NCBI RefSeq assembly: GCF_011068285.1
Contig: NZ_CP049616.1
Coordinates: 3,616,001-3,680,000 of the forward strand
DNA: 64,000 nt
Source: Flagellimonas oceani
GTDB lineage: Bacteria; Bacteroidota; Bacteroidia; Flavobacteriales; Flavobacteriaceae
Direction of reading: 5' to 3'
Positions within the stretch are counted from its first letter, which is position 1; every line of letters starts with the position of its first letter. Positions 41,439 to 51,166 of this stretch are shown here, piece after piece. The notes under the pieces are model-generated. The model made no database searches. It was not told the origin of the DNA and saw only the letters and a list, made by a program, of their open reading frames with translations. Made by a program: the position numbers and the translations under genes.

Positions 41439-43595
41439 ATGAAAAACATAAGTCTGTTGGCTGCTTTGGTTTTATTTGCAGCCTGCCAAGAAGAAACCAA
41501 AAAAAGAGATCCCATAACTGTGAACTATCCCTCTACCAAAAAAGTTGACACCGTAGATAATTATTTTGGAACCGAAGTTCCCGACCCATACCGTTGGTTG
41601 GAGGACGACCGCAGCGAAGAGACCGAAGCTTGGGTAAAAAAGCAAAATTCGGTCACATTTGGGTATTTGGAGAAGATTCCATTTCGAGAAGACCTAAAAA
41701 ACCGTTTGGAAAAACTCTGGAACTACGAAAAAGTAGGTTCTCCGTTCAAGGAAGGCGACTACACCTATTATTACAAAAACAACGGTCTGCAAAATCAATA
41801 TGTGGTTTACCGCAAAAAGGACGGCGGCGAAGAAGAAGTCTTTTTGGATCCCAACACATTTTCCGAAGACGGCACCACATCCTTGATGGGGCTCAGTTTT
41901 ACCAAGGACGGCTCCAAAGCGGCCTACCTTATTTCCGAAGGGGGAAGCGATTGGAGAAAAGGAATCGTCATTGATGCCGAATCCAAGGAAATTGTGGAGG
42001 ACACCTTGGTGGATATCAAGTTCAGCGGCATCTCTTGGAAAGGAAACGATGGTTTCTTCTATTCCAGCTACGACAAACCTGAGGGAAGCGAACTTTCCGC
42101 AAAAACGGACCAACATAAATTATATTACCACAAGTTGGGTACGCCTCAATCAGAAGACAAAATCATCTTTGGGGGCACACCCGAAGAAAAGCACCGCTAT
42201 GTGGGCGGCTCCGTTTCCGAAGATCAAAAATATCTGTTCATCTCTGCATCCGTTTCCACTTCCGGGAACAAATTGTTTATGATGGATCTATCCAAAGAAA
42301 ACCCTGAGCTGGTCACTATTTTGGACGATACCGATTCCGACACCTACGTCATCGACAACGATGGTGCTACATTATATTTGGTCACCAATCGTGAAGCGCC
42401 CAACAAAAAAGTAGTCGTTGTGGATGCCGCCAATCCTACACCGGAGAATTGGGAAGATTTGATTCCGGAGACCGAAAACGTATTGACCGCGGGAACCGGC
42501 GGCGGCTATTTCTTTACAGAATATATGGTGGATGCCATTTCCAAAGTGCTCCAGTATGATTATGACGGAAAGTTGATCCGCGAAGTGGAACTTCCAGGCG
42601 TAGGAAGCGCAGGAGGCTTTGGCGGCAAAAAAGAGGACAAGGAGTTCTATTTTTCCTTTACCAATTACAACACCCCAGGCTCATTGTACAAATACAATGT
42701 GGAGACGGGTGAGTATGAGCAGTATTGGAAGCCTCAAATCGATTTCAATCCCGATGATTATGAGTCCAAGCAGGTATTTTACAACTCAAAAGATGGCACC
42801 AAAGTGCCCATGATCATTACCTATAAAAAAGGAACGGAACTTGACGGTAAAAACCCGACGATTCTCTATGGTTATGGCGGTTTTAATATCAGTTTGACAC
42901 CTTCTTTCAGCATCGTGAACGCCGTTTGGATGGAGCAAGGCGGTGTGTATGCCGTTCCCAACCTTCGCGGGGGTGGCGAATACGGTAAAAAGTGGCACGA
43001 TGCCGGAACCAAGCTCAACAAACAGAACGTATTTGATGACTTCATAGCCGCTGCCGAATACTTGATCGACAACAAATACACATCAAAAGAATATTTGGCC
43101 ATTCGTGGCGGTTCCAATGGCGGTTTGTTGGTCGGGGCCACCATGACCCAACGTCCCGATTTGATGCAAGTGGCATTGCCCGCCGTTGGCGTATTGGATA
43201 TGCTCCGCTATCACACCTTTACCGCTGGAGCGGGATGGGCCTACGATTACGGAACTTCCGAGGACAATGAGGAAATGTTCGACTACATCAAGGGCTATTC
43301 CCCGGTGCACAATGTGAAAGCGGGCACCGAATATCCGGCAACCTTGGTTACCACAGGGGATCACGACGACCGTGTGGTTCCTGCACACAGCTTTAAATTT
43401 GCTGCGGAATTACAGGAAAAACAGGCAGGTAATCAGCCTACCCTTATCCGAATCGAGACCAATGCAGGTCACGGAGCGGGAACACCCGTGAGCAAAACCA
43501 TTGAGCAGTACGCCGATATTTTTGGGTTTACTTTTTATAATATGGGGTATGATGAGCTGCCCAACCAGTCTGTGCTCAAAGAGTTTAAAGATTAA
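41439..43595 (+). CDS. Prolyl oligopeptidase (S9A) lipoprotein
   Basis: Cleaves short peptides after proline, here anchored in the envelope. The ATG at 41439 gives 718 residues with signal peptide [16 protein letters not shown] (lipobox FAAC, Cys16). The N-terminal part is the seven-bladed propeller ([18 protein letters not shown] at its start). Catalytic triad: S559 in GGSNGGLL, Asp in DHDDRVVP, H678 in NAGHGAG. After the Cys comes QEETKK, mildly acidic, so surface export is possible. Confidence 0.93.
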   Translation: MKNISLLAALVLFAACQEETKKRDPITVNYPSTKKVDTVDNYFGTEVPDPYRWLEDDRSEETEAWVKKQNSVTFGYLEKIPFREDLKNRLEKLWNYEKVGSPFKEGDYTYYYKNNGLQNQYVVYRKKDGGEEEVFLDPNTFSEDGTTSLMGLSFTKDGSKAAYLISEGGSDWRKGIVIDAESKEIVEDTLVDIKFSGISWKGNDGFFYSSYDKPEGSELSAKTDQHKLYYHKLGTPQSEDKIIFGGTPEEKHRYVGGSVSEDQKYLFISASVSTSGNKLFMMDLSKENPELVTILDDTDSDTYVIDNDGATLYLVTNREAPNKKVVVVDAANPTPENWEDLIPETENVLTAGTGGGYFFTEYMVDAISKVLQYDYDGKLIREVELPGVGSAGGFGGKKEDKEFYFSFTNYNTPGSLYKYNVETGEYEQYWKPQIDFNPDDYESKQVFYNSKDGTKVPMIITYKKGTELDGKNPTILYGYGGFNISLTPSFSIVNAVWMEQGGVYAVPNLRGGGEYGKKWHDAGTKLNKQNVFDDFIAAAEYLIDNKYTSKEYLAIRGGSNGGLLVGATMTQRPDLMQVALPAVGVLDMLRYHTFTAGAGWAYDYGTSEDNEEMFDYIKGYSPVHNVKAGTEYPATLVTTGDHDDRVVPAHSFKFAAELQEKQAGNQPTLIRIETNAGHGAGTPVSKTIEQYADIFGFTFYNMGYDELPNQSVLKEFKD

Positions 43596-43637
43596 ATTTG
43601 TTTAGTAGGGCTACGCCTTTAGTAGCCCTTTCTTTCT

Positions 43638-44633
43638 ATGCTAAAAGTCCAGGTAGATTCTTTCGGTTATCGTGACCAAACTATTTTAAAGGACATTTCT
43701 TTTGAAGTGGCCCCAGGGGAACACGTGGCTTTGATGGGCGAAAGCGGTTCGGGCAAAAGTACCTTGCTCAAAATCATCTACGGACTGCTTCACGTGGAAG
43801 AAGGCTCGGTTTTTTGGGATGATATGGAAGCCCTCGGACCCAACTTTAATCTGGTTCCCGGTGAGCCTTACATGAAATATTTGGCGCAGGATTTTGATTT
43901 GATGCCTTTTATTTCCGTGGAAGAAAACGTGGGGCAGTTCCTTTCTGTATTTGAGCGAGAAACACACGAGGAACGCATCAACGAGCTCTTGGATTTGATT
44001 GAAATGAAACCTTTTGCCAAAACCAAGGTGAAATACCTCAGCGGAGGACAACAACAACGCGTGGCACTTGCTCGGGTCTTGGCCCAAGAGCCAGAAATTT
44101 TGCTGCTGGACGAGCCTTTTGGGCACATTGATAATTTTAAGCGCAACTCGCTACGAAGAAATCTTTTTTTATATCTCAAAAAACAGGGCGTCACAGTACT
44201 AACGGCCAGTCACGACCCTAGTGATGTATTGCCTTTCGCAGAACGCACCTTGATTTTGGAGCAGGGACAGATCATTGCCAACGAGAACACTCAAGAACTC
44301 TACAAAAGACCGCCCAATTACTATACCGCATCATTGTTTGGGCAGGTGAACAAGGTACCTATGAAGTTGCTGAAATCCTATTCCGAAATTGATCGTTCCA
44401 TTTTGGTGTATCCGCACGAGTTCAAATTTTCGGATTCATCCGGGCTAAAGGTCGAGGTGATTCACTCTTTTTTTAAAGGAAGTCATCACTTGAACGAAGG
44501 GGTTGCCGACGATGGCACCGTTATCTTTTTTAATTCTAATAAAAAGCAGGAAAAAGGAGTGACCATTTTTCTTAATGTATCTTTGGAAACCATCAACAGA
44601 AGGCTTCAGGTTGGACAAAAAACAAATACATAG
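43638..44633 (+). CDS. ABC transporter ATP-binding protein with C-terminal extension
   Basis: 331 residues. Walker A GESGSGKSTLL, signature LSGGQQQRVALARVL, Walker B ILLLDEPF and H-loop SHDPSD. After about residue 230 comes an extra domain (KVPMKLLKSYSEIDRSILVY ... EVIHSFFKGSHHLNEGV) resembling the TOBE extension of importer ATPases. No permease gene adjoins it, so its transport partner is elsewhere or the protein has another role. Overlaps the next gene. Confidence 0.82.
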   Translation: MLKVQVDSFGYRDQTILKDISFEVAPGEHVALMGESGSGKSTLLKIIYGLLHVEEGSVFWDDMEALGPNFNLVPGEPYMKYLAQDFDLMPFISVEENVGQFLSVFERETHEERINELLDLIEMKPFAKTKVKYLSGGQQQRVALARVLAQEPEILLLDEPFGHIDNFKRNSLRRNLFLYLKKQGVTVLTASHDPSDVLPFAERTLILEQGQIIANENTQELYKRPPNYYTASLFGQVNKVPMKLLKSYSEIDRSILVYPHEFKFSDSSGLKVEVIHSFFKGSHHLNEGVADDGTVIFFNSNKKQEKGVTIFLNVSLETINRRLQVGQKTNT

Positions 44634-45018
44634 AGAGCTTCAGTTTAAGGCGATGCGGAGTAGCGGAGCTGGCGGACAACACGTGAACAAGGTTTCCTCC
44701 AAAGTGGAGCTTACGTTCAACATCCCTGCATCAGAAGGACTATCGGAACGCGAAAAACAGCGGATTCAATTAAAACTCAAATCCAGGTTGACCAACGATG
44801 GCGCCATCGTTCTTCAATGTGATGAAGCCCGGAGTCAGCACCGGAACAAGGACCTAGTGGTGAAGCGATTTTTTGAAATATTGAAAAATGCGCTTGTAGT
44901 TCCCAAGAAACGAAAACCGACCAAACCGACGAAGTCTTCCAAAGAAAAGCGGTTAAAGTCCAAAAAGATGACCGCGGACAAAAAAGCTTCGCGCAAAAAA
45001 CCAGATCTGGGCAAATAA
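44575..45018 (+). CDS. arfB: Alternative ribosome-rescue factor / peptidyl-tRNA hydrolase ArfB
   Basis: Releases stalled ribosomes. The GGQ motif is in RSSGAGGQHVNKVSSKVELT. The C-terminal tail is very basic (KKRKPTKPTKSSKEKRLKSK), which inserts in the mRNA channel. 147 residues from the ATG at 44575; a TTG at 44611 gives MDKKQIHREL, closer to the usual N-terminus, so the start is uncertain. Overlaps the ABC gene end by 59 or 23 bases. Confidence 0.9.
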   Translation: MYLWKPSTEGFRLDKKQIHRELQFKAMRSSGAGGQHVNKVSSKVELTFNIPASEGLSEREKQRIQLKLKSRLTNDGAIVLQCDEARSQHRNKDLVVKRFFEILKNALVVPKKRKPTKPTKSSKEKRLKSKKMTADKKASRKKPDLGK

Positions 45019-45153
45019 GAATTTGATGGTTTTGCATCCTTCAGATCATAAACCCATCAAAAAAATTAAGTCCGAGACATTTCCCATGTATCCAATTTAA
45101 TATCCTCGCCACAAATGCTTAATTTTCAGTCAAATTATAACTAATTCAAAAAA

Positions 45154-47769
45154 ATGATTTCTAAAACAGCAAACCTCAAAACATTGCTGCTCCTCGCAGT
45201 GATGTCTTTGTCCTGCGCTGCATTTTCAGTAGCACAAAATGTTCCCTCCCCAAAAGATGTTCTCGGCTTTGAACTGGGAGATGATTACAAACTGGCCGAT
45301 TATTCACAAATTGAAGATTACCTGATTAAGCTGGACAATGCTTCCGAACGGGTTAAAATGCAGGAAATCGGGGAAACCGTACTGGGCAGAAAAATGTACA
45401 TTGTGTTTGTTTCCACCGAAGAAAACCTACGTCAACTTGATAAATGGAAAGACATCAGCACCAAACTTGCAAGGGTGCAGGTCGACGATGATGATGCCGT
45501 TCGACTTTCGCAAGAAGGCAAGGCCATTGTTTGGGTGGATGGCGGAATCCACTCCACAGAACTGGCCGGCACCCAAGTAACTCCCGAGTTGGCATACACT
45601 TTGGCGACATCCGAATCCGAAGAAGTGAAAAAAATAAGGGAAAATGTGATAACGATCATTATGCCCAACATGAACCCCGATGGCCTCGACATCGTAACAG
45701 ATTGGTATCGAAAAAACTTGGGAACACCTTATGAAACTTCTCGCCCTCCGATTTTATACCATCATTATGTGGGGCACGACAACAATAGGGATTGGTTTAT
45801 GAACACTATGCCCGAAACCTATCACGTCACCCAAATTTTATATAACGAGTGGTACCCTCAAATTGTCTTTAATCACCATCAAACCTCACCTTCTTGGACC
45901 AAGATTTCCATTCCTCCCTACGCTGACCCGGTAAACCCAAAAATACATCCTGCCATTACTGCAAGTGTCAGCGAAGTCGGTTCTGCCATGTCCAAGCGTT
46001 TTTCCATGGAGAACATGCCCGGTGCCATAGCGGATAATTATTACACCATGTTCTGGAACGGTGGGGCACGTACCGTACCATACTACCACAACATGATCGG
46101 TATTTTGACCGAAACAGGACATGCTTCCCCCACCCCAAGGTATTACGACCCCGAAAAACTGCCTAAAACAGTCGCCGGAGGAACTCCTACGGATGGCACG
46201 GACATTATGTATCCAGACCCTTGGAAGGGTGGCGAATCCCATTTTAGGGATGCCGTGGATTATATGTTGACAGCAACCTGGGCCACTTTGGACCTAGCGG
46301 CCGACCGCAAGAGCAATTACCTTTATAATATTTATAAAATGGGTAAGTCAGCCGTGGAAAAAGGAAAGACAGGAGATCTGTTCGCTTATATCATCGATAA
46401 GGAGCAATGGGATTCTTTTGAAGCGGTAAACTTGGTAAACGTTTTGCTCCGCGGTGGAATCGAAGTTGAAAAAGCTACCAAAGACTTTACGGTCAATGGT
46501 AAAGAATACGAAGAAGGCTCTTATGTCATCTATACCGCCCAAGCCTTTAGACCGTATTTGTTGGATCTGATGGAAAAACAGGATTACCCAACCCGTTTTC
46601 AATATCCCGGCGGACCACCTGACACTCCCTACGATCTAGCTGGGTGGACATTGCCGTTGCAAATGGGCATTGATGTGGATAAAATTGCCGAGTCTTTCAA
46701 TGCACCAACAGAAAAAGTTACAGGGCTTGTAAAACATTATGAAGGCGAAGTAAACAGAAACGGTTCCTTCGGCTATGCGTTGAGTGTTAACAGCAATGCC
46801 TCGGTATTGGCCACCAACAAAATATTGAAAGCTGGCGGAACGGCTTACAAAAGCATGGCGGAATTCAAAGCGGGCAAAGTAACACTTCCCGCTGGATCAT
46901 ATATTGTTTCCGGGGACAAAGAAATGGTGGAGTCCTTGGCCGATGAGTACGGACTTGAATTTACAGGATTGTCCGCCAAACCAGAAGTACAGTTGAAGAA
47001 AATCCATTTGCCCAAAGTGGGACTCTACAAATCCTGGGTGGCCAATATGGATGAAGGATGGACCCGTTTTGTAATGGACGAATACGAATTTGATATGGAC
47101 ACTTTGCACGATGCCGATATCAAAACCAAAGACTTGTCACAGTATGATGCCATCATCATCCCATCGCAAAGACCAGGTTCCATTTTACATGGACACTCAA
47201 CTATGGACATGCCCGAAAAATTCACTGGAGGAATTGGGCTGAAGGGTTCCGTAGCTCTGAGCGACTATGTGGAAAATGGTGGGACTCTAATTGCCTTTGA
47301 CGAGGCCAGTGACTTTGTTATCGAGCAATTTGGATTGCCTTTGCGCGACGCCGTGGCAGGTGCGGACAGCAACGACTTTTTTATTCCTGGATCTTTGATC
47401 AAGGCCGGTGTGGACACTTCCCATCCATTGGCATTTGGTATGAAGGATACCGTTGCCGTTTCTTTCAACAGAAGCAGGGCTTTTGCCATTGACAAACAAA
47501 GAAAATCCGGCGAAGGCGGTAAAGAAGACATTAAGGATGCACCCACACCCGAAGTTGAGGTAATCGCCACCTATGCCGCCAAAGACCTATTGATGAGCGG
47601 TTGGGCCATGGGCGAGGACCGATACATTGCCAAAAAACCTGCGATGGTGAAAGCCAAATACGGAAAAGGCTCGGCCATCTTGTTTGCCTTCCGTCCACAG
47701 TTTAGGGCACAACCAAGAGGTACCTATAAATTGATTTTCAATGCAATCTATGAGGGTGCTTCGGAGTAG
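45154..47769 (+). CDS. Secreted M14-family zinc carboxypeptidase
   Basis: 871 residues with signal peptide MISKTANLKTLLLLAVMSLS, ending AFSVAQ. The catalytic domain (about 45-420) has the zinc motif GGIHSTELAG (H133, E136); NMNPDGLD and FNHHQTSPSW follow. The rest (about 420-871) is an unrecognised extension with a DJ-1/PfpI-like look around AIIIPSQRPG. Peptide or protein substrate outside the cytoplasm is likely. Confidence 0.88.
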   Translation: MISKTANLKTLLLLAVMSLSCAAFSVAQNVPSPKDVLGFELGDDYKLADYSQIEDYLIKLDNASERVKMQEIGETVLGRKMYIVFVSTEENLRQLDKWKDISTKLARVQVDDDDAVRLSQEGKAIVWVDGGIHSTELAGTQVTPELAYTLATSESEEVKKIRENVITIIMPNMNPDGLDIVTDWYRKNLGTPYETSRPPILYHHYVGHDNNRDWFMNTMPETYHVTQILYNEWYPQIVFNHHQTSPSWTKISIPPYADPVNPKIHPAITASVSEVGSAMSKRFSMENMPGAIADNYYTMFWNGGARTVPYYHNMIGILTETGHASPTPRYYDPEKLPKTVAGGTPTDGTDIMYPDPWKGGESHFRDAVDYMLTATWATLDLAADRKSNYLYNIYKMGKSAVEKGKTGDLFAYIIDKEQWDSFEAVNLVNVLLRGGIEVEKATKDFTVNGKEYEEGSYVIYTAQAFRPYLLDLMEKQDYPTRFQYPGGPPDTPYDLAGWTLPLQMGIDVDKIAESFNAPTEKVTGLVKHYEGEVNRNGSFGYALSVNSNASVLATNKILKAGGTAYKSMAEFKAGKVTLPAGSYIVSGDKEMVESLADEYGLEFTGLSAKPEVQLKKIHLPKVGLYKSWVANMDEGWTRFVMDEYEFDMDTLHDADIKTKDLSQYDAIIIPSQRPGSILHGHSTMDMPEKFTGGIGLKGSVALSDYVENGGTLIAFDEASDFVIEQFGLPLRDAVAGADSNDFFIPGSLIKAGVDTSHPLAFGMKDTVAVSFNRSRAFAIDKQRKSGEGGKEDIKDAPTPEVEVIATYAAKDLLMSGWAMGEDRYIAKKPAMVKAKYGKGSAILFAFRPQFRAQPRGTYKLIFNAIYEGASE

Positions 47770-47793
47770 CAGAAATATATGTATAAAAAGAAA

Positions 47794-47820
47794 GCCGCAT
47801 CAAGTTGATGCGGCTTTTTT
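47794..47820 (+). terminator. Terminator after the M14 peptidase
   Basis: GCCGCATCAA / TTGATGCGGC followed by T6-8; preceded by AAAAAGAAA, so it can serve the convergent gene at 47820 as well. Confidence 0.85.
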
Positions 47821-48191
47821 TATTCCCTCACCCAACACCATTCCAAGGTTTCGGTCTCTTCCAGTTCCTTTTTAAAATCTTCCCCGGTCTCCAAAGCATC
47901 GCTCACAGACAATCGGGTAAAGGCACTTAAATCAAAGTTTTGGATGACCTGTTCAATCTGTTCTTTTGCATTTTTTGCACATGATTCCAGAACATACCAA
48001 TAATTTACAAGAACATATCCATCTTCGGGTACGCCGATACAGGTTTCACGGCCTCCCCAAGACCCCATATTCTTTTGAAACAACCTTAGTGAAATAATAG
48101 GAAGGACAGCATCATATCTTTCCTTTTCATTATCGGATGCACTGGTATGTAGTTCCAAATCGATGTTTACAATTTTTTCGAAAGTATCCAT
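47820..48191 (-). CDS. Hypothetical protein
   Basis: 123 residues, no signal peptide or TM. Acidic, with GSWGGRETCIGVPEDGYVLV in the middle and a Trp-rich end (LEWCWVRE). No family recognised. Transcribed convergently with the M14 peptidase. Confidence 0.6.
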   Translation of the reverse strand: MDTFEKIVNIDLELHTSASDNEKERYDAVLPIISLRLFQKNMGSWGGRETCIGVPEDGYVLVNYWYVLESCAKNAKEQIEQVIQNFDLSAFTRLSVSDALETGEDFKKELEETETLEWCWVRE

Positions 48192-48314
48192 GTCAATAAA
48201 TTTGTTTCTTCGAAACTAACATGGTTTTTCTTAAAAATATGGGGCAATTGATGAATGCCCCTTTTCAATTGATAGATGGGAGCATTGCTAGAGAAAATGG
48301 TGCAATTCAAACAA

Positions 48315-48364
48315 AATCGCTGCCGTAGCAATAAGCGGTCGCCATCAGAATAAAATGTTTGCAG
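48315..48364 (-). pseudogene. Decayed 3' fragment of a TSUP-type permease gene
   Basis: About 50 bases (e.g. AATCGCTGCCGTAGCAATAAG on the plus strand) resemble the 3' end of the intact TSUP gene at 50353-50402 (AATCGCTACCGCACCAATAG): most positions agree with one or two indels. The frame is broken and the rest of the gene is missing. The 230-base gap 48192-48421 otherwise shows nothing. Confidence 0.5.
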
Positions 48365-48421
48365 TTTTTTATCAAGATGGCAACATTATTCTATTTGCGC
48401 TAAAGCCAATATTTGCAAACG

Positions 48422-50086
48422 CTATGCCTGGTCTTGGCCTTCCAATTCCCTCGCAATCCAAGAAAAACTGTCCTGAACGGTGGAAAAAACTTGTTCCACC
48501 GGAACCAAATCGGGGATGATGTCAATATTTTCAATGAGTTGTTTGGGCTGTTCTCTCAACCCTGTGAAAACCGTTTTTATATTTTTCTTGGACAAGTCGA
48601 ATATGATGGTCTCCAGGGCGTAAACACCAGACTGGTCTATATGTGGAACCCGGTCCATACGGATGACCAGTACTTTTATATGCTCATCAATATTTTTTAC
48701 CTGATCCTGAAAGTAGGACGTAAAACCAAAAAACAACGGGCCATTCAAATGTTTGATAAATACTTTGTCCTTATATTTCTCGTAGAAATTCTCTTCATCG
48801 ACCCAAGGTCTTTCACCATCAAAACCCGCAAGTGTGCCAACTTCCATGCCTTTTTCCCCAATATCGCTGGCGCGTTTCATAAACAACAAGGCCGCCAAGG
48901 TTACCCCGACACCAACTGCTTGGATCAAACTGCCAAATGTGGTCCACAATAAAACAATGATCAGCACCACAGAATCTGCCTTGGGCATTATTTTTATATG
49001 TTTAAGGCCACGTGTATCGATAATTTTAAACCCAATCGGAATAAGTATTCCCGCAAGCACAGCCAAGGGAATATATGCTGCGAGCGAACTTAATCCCAAT
49101 AAAACCGCCAAAAGAAATGTGCCGTGCAAGGCTCCTGAAAGCCTTGTTTTACCTCCATTGTTGATGTTTACCACGGTACCCTTTGTTGCGCCCGCACCGG
49201 GTATGCCGCCAACCAAGGCCGCCACCATGTTACCAATGCCTTGGCCTATTAGCTCGCGATTGCTGTTGTGCTTGGTTTTGGTCATGTTATCCGCAATTAC
49301 CGAGGTCAACAGCGAGTCAATGGAACCCAAAACTGCCAAGACCATTCCATATTCCAAAACCATAAAATAGGCTTCGCTATCAATGCTGAAAAGACCATCT
49401 ATTTGCAATGATGGCAAACCCGATGGAATTTCGCCAATAATAGGAACGGCCCAATTTATAAAATAGGAAAAGATGGAAACTGCAATCAAGGCCACAAGTG
49501 CACTGGGTATGGTTTTATTGATTTTTGGAAACACGTAATAAATAATCACCGTCATTGCGCCCAGCACCAAGGCCTGCCAATTAAACTCCGAAAACAATCT
49601 CGGTAAATCCGACATTACCTTTATAGTGGATTTTGCCGAATCCAATCCTACGAACGGGAATATTTGCAGGATAATGATGATAAGTCCCACGCCACTCATA
49701 AAGCCTGAAATTACAGGGTAGGGAAAATATTTGATGTATCCGGCGATATTGATAAGCCCGAAAATTATCTGTAGCACACCGCCCAATAAAAAACTCAATA
49801 TAATAATCCCCATGGCATTTTCCAGACTGCCCGTCAAGTCAACGGCGCTGGCCACCAAGGCTGCCGAAACCACCGTCATTGGTCCCGTAGGGCCACTGGC
49901 CTGGGTTTTTGTACCTCCAAACAAGGCGGCAAGGATACCAATCGCAATTGCACCATATAAACCTGAAATTGCACCAAGGCCAGATTGTACACCAAAGGCC
50001 AATGCCAACGGTAGTGCAACGATTCCTGCCACCAGTCCGCCTGTAATATCTCCTTTTAAGTATTTTGTGTCGTAAAATTTTGCCAT
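48422..50086 (-). CDS. SulP-family anion transporter with STAS domain
   Basis: 554 residues. N-terminal 10-12 TM transport domain starting GGLVAGIVALPLALAFGVQS; GPTGPMTVVSAAL and GIPGAGATKGTVVNINNGGK are conserved. C-terminal cytoplasmic STAS domain (KVLVIRMDRVPHIDQSGVYA) at about 455-554. Family members carry sulfate or bicarbonate; which one is unknown. A second inorganic-anion permease of the TSUP family lies upstream. Confidence 0.9.
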   Translation of the reverse strand: MAKFYDTKYLKGDITGGLVAGIVALPLALAFGVQSGLGAISGLYGAIAIGILAALFGGTKTQASGPTGPMTVVSAALVASAVDLTGSLENAMGIIILSFLLGGVLQIIFGLINIAGYIKYFPYPVISGFMSGVGLIIIILQIFPFVGLDSAKSTIKVMSDLPRLFSEFNWQALVLGAMTVIIYYVFPKINKTIPSALVALIAVSIFSYFINWAVPIIGEIPSGLPSLQIDGLFSIDSEAYFMVLEYGMVLAVLGSIDSLLTSVIADNMTKTKHNSNRELIGQGIGNMVAALVGGIPGAGATKGTVVNINNGGKTRLSGALHGTFLLAVLLGLSSLAAYIPLAVLAGILIPIGFKIIDTRGLKHIKIMPKADSVVLIIVLLWTTFGSLIQAVGVGVTLAALLFMKRASDIGEKGMEVGTLAGFDGERPWVDEENFYEKYKDKVFIKHLNGPLFFGFTSYFQDQVKNIDEHIKVLVIRMDRVPHIDQSGVYALETIIFDLSKKNIKTVFTGLREQPKQLIENIDIIPDLVPVEQVFSTVQDSFSWIARELEGQDQA

Positions 50087-50341
50087 GATCGGAAAGGTTC
50101 TATTGTAAGATTAATATTCACCGAAAATAACAAATTTCAAAACCAAACCTTGTCCATGTCGTTTTTATCTTAACCCCAACACATTCATTTTTAATTTAAT
50201 GAACATGAAAATGCGTCTTGGCCACAGGCTTATACCCTTTTGTTTATGTTCTTAAAAACTTTCTGATTTAAGGCGATTCTAAAACTATATACTTTGAAAT
50301 CCCTGAAGGAATGATTTTCAGACCAGCTGAAAAACCATGTG

Positions 50342-51097
50342 TTATCTAAAAAGAATCGCTACCGCACCAATAGCGGTTACAATCAAAATAAAGCGTTTGT
50401 AATTTTTCTCGTTGATTTTCTTCACCAAGAAGACACCCAAAATCAAACCGACAATAATAGCAGGAAGCAATCTTAGGTTGATCAACAGACTTTGGACGGT
50501 AATCGTTTTCCAAATAAAAACATGGAACGGCAATTTGAATAGATTGGTAATGAAGAACAACCAGGCCGCCGTGCCCACAAATTCGTTCTTGGGCAATCGC
50601 ATCGCCAAAAAGAAAATATTGGTAAATGCGCCGGCCAAATTTCCGATCATGGTACAGATGCCCGCCAAAACACCCATGGAACCGGAGAAGACCCAGTGGG
50701 TAGGTACGGTCTGGGATTTTCTTCTGTCCCACCAGATCAGCATTGCCAAACTAATGAATATTACGATCACCATTCCCCATTTAAATTCACGCTCGGGAAG
50801 GTCCTTACCGACCAAAACCCCGATGAGGATGCCCAAAATCATCCATGGAATAAACTTAAAAATGTATTTCCATTGGGCATGCCGGTTGTAATAGACCACC
50901 GCAAAAATATCCCCAACAATCAGCAGCGGAATAAAAAGCCCCGTTGAAGCTCTTGAGCCAAAGGCCAAGGCCATAAGGGTCACATTAAAAATGGACATGC
51001 CCTTGAGCCCTGCTTTGGAGACTCCCATTAAAAAAGCGGCGGTAGCTGCCATGGTCCAAGCGGCAACAGAAATATCCGAGAAAGTTGAAAGAAACAT
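50342..51097 (-). CDS. TSUP-family (sulfite exporter TauE/SafE) permease
   Basis: 251 residues, eight predicted TM. AFLMGVSKAGLKGMSIFNVT is the first conserved repeat and GVLAGICTMIGNLAGAFTNI the second, as in TauE/SafE. Could export sulfite or import sulfonates; not decided. Divergent from the SSS gene at 51167; the 255-base gap to the SulP gene has no gene. Confidence 0.85.
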   Translation of the reverse strand: MFLSTFSDISVAAWTMAATAAFLMGVSKAGLKGMSIFNVTLMALAFGSRASTGLFIPLLIVGDIFAVVYYNRHAQWKYIFKFIPWMILGILIGVLVGKDLPEREFKWGMVIVIFISLAMLIWWDRRKSQTVPTHWVFSGSMGVLAGICTMIGNLAGAFTNIFFLAMRLPKNEFVGTAAWLFFITNLFKLPFHVFIWKTITVQSLLINLRLLPAIIVGLILGVFLVKKINEKNYKRFILIVTAIGAVAILFR

Positions 51098-51166
51098 GAG
51101 GATTTTTTTGCAGGTTCACAAAAGTAACCCAAAAAAACTATCTTTAACTCCAGCCAAACTAAACAA

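Noticed and set aside
48413..48952. 179-codon plus-strand frame opposite the SulP gene
   Set aside because: Antisense shadow of the STAS domain coding region; no start context and no recognisable motifs.
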